A DNA stretch of 64,000 nt from Stenocarpella maydis (Eukaryota; Ascomycota; Sordariomycetes; Diaporthales; Diaporthaceae): NCBI GenBank assembly GCA_002270565.1, contig NQMI01000021.1, positions 186,001-250,000 on the forward strand, in the 5' to 3' direction. The notes under the pieces were generated by a model, which saw only the letters and a list, made by a program, of their open reading frames with translations, did no database searches and had not been told where the DNA came from. Made by a program: the position numbers and the translations under genes. Positions 34,419 to 43,589 of the stretch are shown one piece after another (the first letter of the stretch is position 1; every line of letters begins with the position of its first letter).

Positions 34419-35884
34419 CTAATCCACTAACTCTGCTAGACCTAATAGGCCTAGGAACACCTGAAATTTAGGTGCTGGAAGGGCTTTTGTAAGCCCATCT
34501 GCTACCATTTTACTGGTCTCGAGGTATTTAACTTCGAGGGTCCCCTTCTGAACTTCAGCACGTAGGTAGTGGTACCTAAGAAGCGTATGCTTAGTTCGTT
34601 GATGGTGTGAAGGGTCCTTAGCAGTGGAGATAGCGCCCGTATTATCTCCATAGAGGATCGTTGGCCTAGGAATAGGCCTATTCAGTTCTATATAGAGCCC
34701 TCGAAGCCACTGGATTTCCCGAGTAGCCTCTATAAGCCCTATAAATTCAGCCTCTAGCGTTGATAACGCTATAGTGCTTCCTCGCTTTGATTTCCAGGAA
34801 ATGGGCCCTCCTCCTAGGGTAAATACATACCCATACGTTGATTTAGAGGAGGCCTTATCCCCAGCATAGTCGCTATCAGAATAGCCTATAGGCTCTAGGA
34901 GTGAGCTCTGTAGGGGGTCCTTGAGACCCCTAGCAGAATACCTAATAGCAAGGTATCGATGGCTATTTAGGTACCTAAACAGGTTCTGTGCAGCTACTAA
35001 ATGCTGAGATTTGGATGCTTGGAAGGCTCTAGCTAGCCACTGGACCGGGAAGCTAATATCAGGCCTAGTTTGGGTAACTAAATACATAGCGGTGCCCACT
35101 ATAGCCTGAAAACGCTTGTGTCGAATTCGGTCGAGTATAGGCCCTTCGATAGGGCCTAAGTTGACTAAGTTTGGCTGGAGAGGAACTGAAATAGGCCTAG
35201 AACCCTCTAAGTTGAAGGTTCTAATAGCTTCCTCAATATACTGGCTCTGGGAGAGCCATAGGGTTCGATTAGGGCGGTCCCTAATAATTCGAACACCTAG
35301 AAAGAAGCTTGCAGGGCCCCTGTCTTCTATAGCATACGCCTTATGGATTTGGCGTTTTAGGGCCTGAATTTTGGAGATTCCAGGCCCTATTATTAGGCAG
35401 TCGTCGACGTAGGACACTATAAATAGGCCTGACGCCCTGCTGTAGAAGACGGCGGAGTCTGAGAGTAGCGGTTTGAAGCCTAGACCTTTCAGAAGGTCAA
35501 TAACTATCTGTTGCCACTCCCTAGGGGCCTGCTTTAGGCCATATAGAGCTTTATTTAGCCGAATTATCTGCTGATCAGAGGGGTTATAGCCAGCCCTAGT
35601 TAATAGCCGATGAATTTGGCTACTAGTTTGGGCGGCAAATTCTTTGAACCCCTCTGGAAGCTCCATAAAGACCTGTTCTTTCAGCGTACTATTTAGGAAG
35701 GCACCTATAAAATCGATCTGCTCGATTTCCCAGTCAAGAATAGCAGCTAGTGCTAGTAGTACCCTCCAGGTAGGAGGGCTAGAGGTTGAGGCGAAGGTCT
35801 CGGTAAAATCTACCCCTTTCCTCTGTTGAAATCCTCTGACTACTAATCGGGCTTTAAATTTAAAGACCCTATTATTCTCGTCCT
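34419..35884 (-). CDS. Copia pol fragment: reverse transcriptase and RNase H
   Basis: The frame is open from the N at 35885 to the stop at 34419; the first Met at 35666 is internal, not a start. It begins inside the RT domain (ENNRVFKFKARLVVRGFQQR, then DFTETFAST and DFIGAFLNSTL). Next come MELPEGF, KALYGLKQAPREWQ and the catalytic FIVSYVDDCLII, then YLVTQTRPDISFPVQWLARA. RNase H follows with GYSDSDYAGDK, then STLEAEFIGLIEATREIQWL and LYGDNTGAIS. About 488 codons are present. Protease and integrase are missing upstream because of the assembly join. As sequenced, RT and RNase H look catalytically intact, but the fragment cannot be expressed as shown. Confidence 0.92.
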
Positions 35885-37218
35885 NTTGATCGTGAACCCC
35901 TATAGCAGAGCTTACAGGGGCTTTCTGAGGCTATAGACGAGCTGTCTGAATCACTAGCCTCATCACCTAAAGAATAGCTCTTGCTAGGAGCTGATTCTTC
36001 ATCCTTATAGGCTGAATAGCCTAAAGCACAGGCGTAGTCCCCTGAATTTTCAGGGGGCTTCCCACTGGGCGATTTAGGCTCTGTGGATTTTTTCTTGCCA
36101 CTAGAGCCCCTGGATCCCTTATAAGGCTTATTTTCTTCAGCCTTTTTAGGGTCCTGCCCTCTGTTTCCAGTCTTTTTAGGCCTTTTAGAGCCTGAAGACT
36201 GATTTTTAGGCCCCTGAGGGCCTAAAGGAGGTTTCTGTCCCCCCTTAGCAACCTGATAGGAAGCTGAAGACGGATTTCTAGTCTCTTCTAGTATATCCGC
36301 CATAAGGAACTGTAGATTTAGCCTATCAGTAGGCTGGCCCGTAGCTTTTAGCGTACGNGCTCTTTCCAAGGAGCCTAGGTACTGATTTATTAGGTCAGTT
36401 GGCTCTATTTGGGCCCCAGCAAGGTGTAGCCTAGAGATTAGGCTATTAAACCGAGCGTTAAATTCCGCTAGGTTTGTACCAGAAGCATATTTTAGGGAGT
36501 GAAATTCCCTATATAGCGAATCTCTCTGTAAACCCATAGAATGAGAATACTGGTCCTTTAGAAGCTTATAGGCTTCTGCAGGGCCTGAGATCCAAGCAAT
36601 AGCAGCCTGTGGGCTTGAAGATAGGCTATCTCTTAAGAGCATTAAAAGAATAGCCTGATCACTATCACTTAGGCTATTAGCTATAGAAGGGTCTGCGAGA
36701 AATTGGCTGTACCCTATAGCCCGTAGCATAATAGCAAACGCTTGCTTCCACTGGTCGAAATTTTCAGGGCCTTTTAGGCGATACGTCTCTGGGAAGGTAT
36801 ATACCTTCTTAGAGAGCTCCTTACTAAAATCGGAACTAAATCCAGTGGGTTCTGGCTGCCTTCCAGGGCCCATAGGCCCCTGATCAGGGCCCGTAGGCCC
36901 TGTAGAAGGACTTTCGACATCCATAGGCTCCGAGGGAGCCGTCTGGGGCACTTGAGGCGCTGGAGGCGCCGGAGGCGCAGGCTGGGGCGCCTGCTGGGCT
37001 ACTAGGGCCGATAGGCCCTGAATAGCAGTAGCTAATTCCCCTAGCGTACCTTGAAGGGTATTGCTAGTGGCTACTTGCTGAGCTAATAGCTCTTGTACAG
37101 ACTCTAAACGGGTGTTTAGGTCTAAAATCTGCTGATTTTGCAGATCTAGGCGCTCTGCTAGAGCCCTATTCCCCCGGGAATTAGGGGTAGTCCCCTCTGC
37201 AGGGGCACTAGAAGCCAT
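35872..37218 (-). CDS. Copia gag (capsid-like) protein, 3' end at a scaffold join
   Basis: Starts at the ATG at 37218 and runs open for about 440 codons until it reaches the N at 35885; the last few residues after that N are not real. The N-terminus has a coiled-coil-like region (LAERLDLQNQQILDLNTRLE), then a Pro/Ala-rich linker. The retrotransposon gag domain follows (YRLKGPENFDQWKQAFAIML, SDSDQAILLMLLRDSL, LLKDQYSHSMGLQRDSLYRE, SGTNLAEFNARFNSLISRLH). A Lys/Pro/Ser-rich basic tail ends the readable part. No CCHC zinc knuckle is visible. A single N at 36358 makes one residue unknown. Gag forms the virus-like particle in this class. Confidence 0.88.
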   Translation of the reverse strand: MASSAPAEGTTPNSRGNRALAERLDLQNQQILDLNTRLESVQELLAQQVATSNTLQGTLGELATAIQGLSALVAQQAPQPAPPAPPAPQVPQTAPSEPMDVESPSTGPTGPDQGPMGPGRQPEPTGFSSDFSKELSKKVYTFPETYRLKGPENFDQWKQAFAIMLRAIGYSQFLADPSIANSLSDSDQAILLMLLRDSLSSSPQAAIAWISGPAEAYKLLKDQYSHSMGLQRDSLYREFHSLKYASGTNLAEFNARFNSLISRLHLAGAQIEPTDLINQYLGSLERXRTLKATGQPTDRLNLQFLMADILEETRNPSSASYQVAKGGQKPPLGPQGPKNQSSGSKRPKKTGNRGQDPKKAEENKPYKGSRGSSGKKKSTEPKSPSGKPPENSGDYACALGYSAYKDEESAPSKSYSLGDEASDSDSSSIASESPCKLCYRGSRSXGRE

Positions 37219-37404
37219 ATTGGCTGTTGAGGAAGACTAAATACACCTAGAGAATAGGTATATAAGGGGCAGAATATTGCTAGAAAGTGTGATTCGTAGC
37301 AACCCAATAGTATAGTCGTATATTTCCTCAGTGCCTATTCCGTAGAAATCCTAGGCGTGACCCTCTGACCTGTAGTCTCTCAAGTGAAACTTTCCCTCGT
37401 ACAA

Positions 37405-37509
37405 AATTGCTAGCGTTTGAGTTGCAATTGTGAGAAATGGTGTCCGCGGCACAATGTGCGCTGAGGGCCGTGGGTTCGAATTACCCAGCGAGCAATTTTT
37501 GCTCTTTTT
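37405..37509 (+). other. tRNA-like segment with box B and T-runs inside the copia leader
   Basis: On the plus strand, antisense to the element, GGTTCGAATTA at 37473-37483 is close to the RNA polymerase III box B consensus. It lies within TGGGTTCGAATTACCCA, which can form a 5-bp stem with a 7-base loop. Outer segments ATTGCT (37405-37410) and AGCAAT (37491-37496) could pair, and T5 runs follow at 37496-37500 and 37505-37509. I cannot fold a proper D arm and anticodon arm, so this is not called a tRNA gene. Confidence 0.35.
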
Positions 37510-37652
37510 GCAGTTGTTTCTGGGCGTTGCAGGCCCAAACCAGCGATGTTTTGGCTGGTCCGCTAATCAGTGCAAATAGCGCTGTAGCGTACAGATAGGT
37601 AGGCTTGTTTAAGGCCTAAATTCAATGTTGTTTCAGGGCGCTGACTGCTAGA

Positions 37653-37667
37653 GCCGGGCTCATAACC
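37653..37667 (-). other. Primer binding site complementary to an initiator tRNA-Met anticodon half
   Basis: On the minus strand GGTTATGAGCCCGGC lies 11 bases after the 5' LTR end. It is complementary to the anticodon-stem region of initiator tRNA-Met (GCCGGGCTCATAACC). Copia-type elements are known to prime from the 5' half of this tRNA rather than its 3' end. Confidence 0.8.
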
Positions 37668-37678
37668 TCTGATGAATT

Positions 37679-38299
37679 TGTGCTATAGAATAGCATTCAG
37701 TTCAGCGTGTGTTTCGGCAGGGTCGCAGTAATGGTGCCCTCTTAGGCGAATCTGCCGACGATTATGACAATGGCTCTGGACAACTTTGTATGGAATTAAG
37801 TTGGGCTTCTGTAAGCCCTCCTTATATAACCTCCGACGTCGTCTCACCCTCGGGCACGCTGCGGTAGGATCTGGTGCAAATTTGCATAAAATCGCCGGAA
37901 AATTCGCCTTCTTCCAACACACCATCTTTTGTTCCAAGCAACTAGCCACCCACAGCCCTAGCAATGCCCAAATTAAGCTTACATTTAGAAACTTCAGAAA
38001 CTCAGCGCCTGTACCTCTAAATGCCACTAAAGTATATACTTTTTCGGGTAAGATTATAAGAGGTAATGCCAGAGGCTCTGAATTAGTTGCAAAATGCCAG
38101 GCCCAAATATAATCTGCACTCAACGGCCCACCAAAACTCATTGCGCCACCCCCCCCCCCCCCCCCCCCCCCCCCTCAGCACGCACTGCGCGTACTTAGCG
38201 AAAGTCGCCTGACTCGCAAGTCAGTAGAGTAACTCCGCTGCTAGGAAGTCTGAAGCTAAACTCCTTAACGAAGTCTAGTTGCGTAAACTCCTTTGGCTA
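37679..38299 (-). repeat. Copia 5' LTR (copy 4), indel-rich
   Basis: Matches the other LTRs along its length, starting (in plus-strand order) TGTGCTATAGAATAGCATTCAG. It carries many one- to few-base insertions relative to copy 3 and a run of 26 C at 38149-38174 at a point where copy 3 simply reads CGTCACG. The expected terminal GAGCGGTTCCGTTTAACA is missing at the right end. This pattern looks more like poor consensus quality than RIP. Confidence 0.8.
38149..38174. repeat. Run of 26 C inside an LTR
   Basis: The other LTR copies lack it at this position. It may be an assembly artefact. Confidence 0.95.
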
Positions 38300-40341
38300 T
38301 CGTTTTTTATCTTATTCATATATTCGCTCTTCTTTTCTGATTGCGTCGTCGTATTTAATATTATGGAGTTATTTAGCCGTTATATTTACTTAAGTAATCT
38401 ATGTTTTTATTATGTAATATAATAGCTGTGAATTTATCTATGTATATATATCTCTCTTATGATATAGTGTTCTATTATCTGTTTGTCCGTTCAATATTAT
38501 TATAGTCTTTCTCTATACTGTGTTTATTATTATTTATATTTCCGTATCTAAATGAATACCAGTATCTGTACCCCGTACCCTAGTGAATACTAGTTATAGA
38601 AAAACAAGATCAAAATGATATAATATGATTAATAGACTGAGGATGGCTAGAAACCAGGATTAGTTAGGTAATAATTAAATAAGTCCCATTCCTAGTAATA
38701 AGAATCAGGCATTAAGATGAGCTACCCATAGGCGCATTTCCTTTACTACCCTTATTACTAGTACCTATAAATTTAAACTAACTAGTACTATTATCCATTA
38801 AGGAACTCTAATTAAAAACTCCTACTTTACCCTTAGAATGTAGCTATGCCTTCTGTGCTACTATCCTACTAGCCTCTTTAGTAGAACTTTAGCGAACTAC
38901 CTTAGCGGACTACTTAGTAATCCGCCTCTGCTTAGTATTAGCTTCCTCCTTTTTTATATAATCTAACTTGTTTAAATTTAATAAACCCTAATGGATAGCC
39001 TGAGATATCCTCTTATGCTATATATGCTTCTGCTTGTATAAATGAAGGAGCTTCTTCTCTAACTCTTTAATCTTATCCTTTAGTTTTTAGTGCTAAGCTG
39101 AGATATATAAGAGGTTCTTGGAGTTATTTAGTTCTAAGATATCGCATTTTAACCGCTACTACTAAATGCACTTGATATAACGACTGGAGGCCTTCTTTAA
39201 GACCTTGCAGCTCTTAATGCCCTGCGCCTTGCAAGAAGAATAAGGTTGCATAATAATAGCGTTCTATGGAATGATAAATAATGAGGAATTATGTTGCTTA
39301 ACCTTCCTGGAATAATAAGATGATTTAGAAACCCGGGAATCCTTGATTTTAGATGATATAATGGATTAGGAAGATATAAATAGAAGTACTAATAAATGAA
39401 AAATAACTTATGGAGTACTTTTGAGGATAAAAGAAGTAAGGAGGGAGATAGTATTATGGGCTAATATGTATTAGCGGCTGACTACTATAGAAGATAACCC
39501 CGTAGGGCGGGAAACAGCTCCCGAAAAGGTTATCCCGCCTGATCCAATTAGTATTGCTACCTTATTAAGGTTAGGGTCTAGCTTGTAATGCTTGATTGCG
39601 AGCCATGCAAGCCTGCTTAAAGGATAAAGTATTGAGCTTCATATAATGGCTTGATGGCTTGATGTGCAAGCCTGCAAGCTACTAAAGAGTCGGGATATAT
39701 ATACGGATATGGTCATCACCTATAGTAGATAGTTTTTATAGAATAGACTCTTTAGTCGTTAATCTAAGTATTTAATCCTAGTATTGGATAGCCTTATAGC
39801 CAGTGATTATTGTTAGCCAATAATATTGCTTAATAATTGCCTAATAATGTATTCTGAATATAAACCCTTGATCTTTCAGGTTTAATGCACTCGGAAACCC
39901 CCTGATCATTACACTTTACTAGAATTAATAAAATTAGGCTTATCTGGATTTAGTTTATTCCAGATATCCTTAAGCAAGCAGTATATTTAGAGAACTATGT
40001 ATTATATTGGAAAAGAGTATATATCCTTATACTAGATAGTTATTATAAGCTTGGAATCCGCTAAAGATGATATCTTATAGGTTGAGGTAAGTTATGTTTA
40101 AAAATATATAACTGAGATATTACTAAGAAGAAGTTTAAGTTTATAAACCAGGCTTATAATTATAAAATAGTTATATGTCCTAAGCACTCTAAATTTGTAG
40201 AAGTAAACTCGCCTTAAGGTCTAAGTTTTTAGAAAAGAATAAAATAAATGAAAGAAGCTTTTATAAGCGCAGGATATGCTTGGTTTCAGGGTTAGGGGCG
40301 GCATTCTGTTCAACAGGATGCGTGTCAAGAATGTTGAACGG
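38300..40341. other. AT-rich decayed repeat DNA
   Basis: AT-rich with stops in all frames. On the minus strand around 38990-39240 a Lys/Leu-rich coding-like trace (KLKDKIKELEKKLLHLYKQK) suggests a former coiled-coil protein of a mobile element. An inverted pair AACCCCGTAGGGCGGGAA / TTATCCCGCCTGATCC flanks about 39500. Composition returns to normal near 40260. Confidence 0.45.
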
Positions 40342-40947
40342 CTAAGAACCAATAGGCGTTATACCGGCATCAGCAACCATAGCAGTATTAGCAGCAGCCC
40401 TAATCGCATTCCTTGTGCGTACTCTGACTTTGCAGTAATTAGGGCGATCATGGTCGCGACCGGCTTCGATAAGAAGCAGAGCATTACTCTCAGCTGCAGT
40501 GACAGCAGCAATAGAAGCAGCATAAGAGCGTGAGGTAGAGACAGCCACAGCAATTGCTTGGGCAGTACACGCAGCAACCATCCTGGGATCCGGCTCATCA
40601 AGAGCATGAACTACTCCAATAATAGCAGACGAAGCTGCAACGTTAACAACTGAACTTGGTATGGCCATTTGTCGGGGTGGGGACTGGATCCGGGAATTTT
40701 CGGAAGAGTGTTGAGTTGCTGGATTCCGGGCACGAAGGACTCCAAGACTTTCGGTCCCATCTATACTACTTTGAAGCTGACATATGTTCTTGGGTAGGTC
40801 TTTTGTAGTATAGGGTGGCGGTGGAGAGCCTATTTGTGTGCTGGGTCCTGTTGGTGGATTCGATATATTAGATGTAGTCTCTCGATACTGTATCTTGCCG
40901 CTGAAGTTCAATTTGCGTCGTAGCCAGGTGCGGAAACGGCTTGCCAT
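40342..40947 (-). CDS. Predicted small protein, Ser/Ala-rich, 201 aa
   Basis: Single open exon from the ATG at 40947 to TAG at 40342-40344. The N-terminus is basic (MASRFRTWLRRKLNFSGKIQ), the middle is Pro/Ser-rich (GPSTQIGSPPPPYT), and the C-terminal half is Ala-rich and could be helical (VNVAASSAIIGVVHALDEPD, then MVAACTAQAIAVAVSTSRSY). I do not recognise a family. It sits directly at the edge of the AT-rich island, where small unique genes and gene fragments are common. An upstream minus-strand open frame at 41027-41272 (MARASKPRHSSSSEWIKFIT) could be a separate or spliced exon, but I see no convincing junction. Confidence 0.4.
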   Translation of the reverse strand: MASRFRTWLRRKLNFSGKIQYRETTSNISNPPTGPSTQIGSPPPPYTTKDLPKNICQLQSSIDGTESLGVLRARNPATQHSSENSRIQSPPRQMAIPSSVVNVAASSAIIGVVHALDEPDPRMVAACTAQAIAVAVSTSRSYAASIAAVTAAESNALLLIEAGRDHDRPNYCKVRVRTRNAIRAAANTAMVADAGITPIGS

Positions 40948-41329
40948 TGTGTCGGCCGGGGCAGAGCTGTTAGATCAGGATATCCACAGCTCTTTGAAAT
41001 AGTGGAACGAGTTTGGCTTACCAGGCTCAGGGTCTCGGACGCATGTACTGGGTCGAATCGTATTGTAGTGTCGGTCTCGGTGGCCCGACAGGCCGAATGA
41101 TTGTTTTCGAGTGATCTTGAGGGACAAGGCTATGGTAGACGTTTGTGCGTTTGTAGAGCGGAACCGGATCTCCAGTCTGAGGCATTGCAGAAGTAGATTG
41201 GAAAGCCACCACGGTGATGAACTTTATCCACTCACTCGAGCTCGAATGTCTTGGCTTGGAAGCACGCGCCATGGTAAAGTCTAATCGCGCCTCGGAGCCC
41301 TACAGGCGTGCTGCATTAGCACACACTCT

Positions 41330-41877
41330 AGAAAGCCCAGTTCCTGGATCAGGTATTGTCTCAGCATCGGATAGCCGCGGCCACAGATGCTCGGAACTAT
41401 ATCTATGATCTTATAAGTCTGGCTTCGGAACGCTCTTTGCTGCAACCAGACTACAAGGCTGGCGCCAGGATCGTGTTCTTGCTCTTCGCTAGGTGGAGAG
41501 TCCGTAAGGGCTATCTCAATATTCTTGACATGTGTGGCGATCCTTTAAACCCGAATCGCTCAAACGGCCTTCCCTCAGGGGCTCCAGACTTCAGTGACAC
41601 CACCGAAACGCACGGCCTGACAGGCGTGAGCATACTTTTGCATGAAGTTAGGTCCTTGACACACTTTTGCGCCAGGAATCATCTTGACACTGTGTGCAGG
41701 AATAGAAAAGACAACACCATGGAACTATTGGGGCAACTCATTGGGGCAGTCTGGGAAGTACAGCCTGGCGCTGCCTCAGGCCGAGATATGCTCAACATCC
41801 GCAATCTGCGCACCACATCCCAGAGCGAAGCTTCACGCCTCTACTTTAGCCACATAATTCATGATAGTCTAGTATGA
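41330..41877 (+). pseudogene. Fragment of a HET-domain (heterokaryon incompatibility) gene
   Basis: The frame reads FLDQVLSQHRIAAATDARNY then IYDLISLASE and LLQPDYKAGARIVFLLFARW. This resembles the conserved HET segment (ATDPRDKIYALLGLA, then a DY motif about 15 residues later). The earlier HET hallmarks are not visible, the frame is closed by a stop just upstream, and the preceding stretch may continue in another frame (41214-41408). There is no good start codon. The fragment ends at TGA 41875-41877. HET genes control non-self recognition between fungal strains, often by triggering cell death. Being truncated and next to the repeat island, this copy is probably inactive. Confidence 0.5.
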
Positions 41878-43589
41878 CGAATACGAACATGGTTTTGGAT
41901 AAAATGGTAAGAGAATAGGCGGCGAAGAGCACAGGTCACTACGTACACACGGGGGAGAGCATAGACGAATCGATTATGCGTACCTGCCTGTTGGGCGAGA
42001 AGGATGAGATGATGGAGGATTTGGTTCCACCCTGTCAAATTTACTAATTTGACCTCAATGTCTGGCTCCTGGCATTTGGTCGGGGGTGCATGCGATTCAT
42101 GGGCTGTGTGGTTACAAACGTGATGGTCCAGGGACTGCGAGTAGCTGAACGACTCTGGCTGTACCTACATGACCCGCGCCTTTTCGACCTCGGAGAGTAT
42201 CATGCACGGAGGCAAGTCTCAGCTGAACGGAAATTATCCTGCGCTATGAACGACCTGGTTGGACTGGTGTGCCCCGACGGGCCGTTCCCGGTGACGATAT
42301 TCCTTCATCAGGGTGCGAAAGTGCCTGTGATCTGACATGGTTGTTCGTGCCAATTCATTCGCGAGGCCGATTTTCATAGCCCGGGCGCTATGCATGGCGG
42401 ATGTACGATGTCCACAAGTGCAAGACGCTGTCAATGACTTGAGTTGACGTCATCATTCAGACACCGATTGTGTTGATACCGGATATTGCGACGGTATGGA
42501 GCTTCTATGGTCTTGTGGAGATTTTCAAAAGTTGACGTTTAATATAGAATCATGAGCTTTGGACACTATATATAGAATATAGTGACCGGGGATTCAGAGG
42601 CTGGTCACTGCTGTTGTTCCTATCTATGACGAGTCCGTGCTTTGTTATTTTTGCCAGGTAAAACCGACCTTAAATGTTGGAGGTGAACCCACAACCTTGA
42701 GATAACTTTGTCATTTGCGGGAGGCATGATGAATCATTGGGAGCGAGGTGACCAATGATAGGGCCAAGTCAGGTAGACTAGCCCTCTCAATTTAACACTT
42801 GGCGACAGGAACCCTCGCGGCTGTTCACAAGGGTGATGGAACCTTCGCGGCTATCTGCCCAGTCCACTGCGAGTAACTTGAGCCGCATGTCACTTGGCTC
42901 CCTACACTAGTGTAATACATGATGCCTCCCCGGGATTGAAGGTCCCGACAAACACCACATACCAGTCCCTCGGAGGTGGAGGTGTGAGAGAATGCTCCGG
43001 CTACAGGCCGGCAGGCCAAGGAGAATGAATACTTCATAATATATCTCACCAGCGAGGAGAGTTCTGACTGGGGGTATAATATATACATGTTATCTTCACA
43101 CACACATATACCAGAACAAAACAGAAGAGGAAGAAAGGATAAACCCGGCCAAACAGTGACAGCCCAGCGCGACTCAAGATTGCCCGCCATGCCATCCTCT
43201 GCATGCTTCTCAGAGATAGCCATCATCCCATTGTCACCAAAGACACGGACGGAACTAACAAGAACACCAGCATGACCTAGCCTATAAATGCCCCCACAGC
43301 GCGTCGCAGCTGTCGCCGGGGGGACCCACCCCCCCCCCCAAAAAAAAAAAAAATTGAACCCATCCCATACCCATGACATATCAGAGAACACGCTTCTTGA
43401 AATGCTTCTCAAATGATATGCCATCATGCCTAGCCACCAACCCATCCATTGTATAACGCCTTCAGTAGCGGAACTCGCGTCCCTGCGGTTTGTTGTAATC
43501 CTGATTTTTCTTGCTTCTCCCCCACTCTGTCACCAAGGCAGTTGGGGCAGACGGGTATACAATGCAGATCGTTTTGTTGCGTCCAGATC
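41878..43589. other. Spacer between the HET fragment and OGT
   Basis: No supported gene. It contains a C11A14 junction at 43329-43353, which is within the likely 3' UTR side of OGT (237 bases after its stop). Confidence 0.45.

Larger units (their letters stand above)
33276..38299 (-). mobile_element. LTR/copia (Ty1-copia) retrotransposon, minus strand, centre missing
   Basis: In element order: 5' LTR (37679-38299), primer binding site (37653-37667), leader, gag (37218 to about 35886), an N at 35885 where protease and integrase should be, RT-RNase H (35884-34419), an unmerged second copy of the RNase H end (33694-34352), polypurine tract (33598-33606) and 3' LTR (33276-33597, running into the gap). 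Order and motifs (YVDD in RT, RNase H last) identify a copia element. Long readable frames contrast with the ruined transposons around it, so it is either young or has escaped most mutation. The absent middle is more likely an assembly collapse than a real deletion, because a single N marks the join. Confidence 0.9.

Noticed and set aside
37405..37509. A genuine tRNA gene
   Set aside because: Box B and a T-arm hairpin are present, but I cannot build D and anticodon arms, and position 61 does not pair as required. Kept only as a tRNA-like segment.
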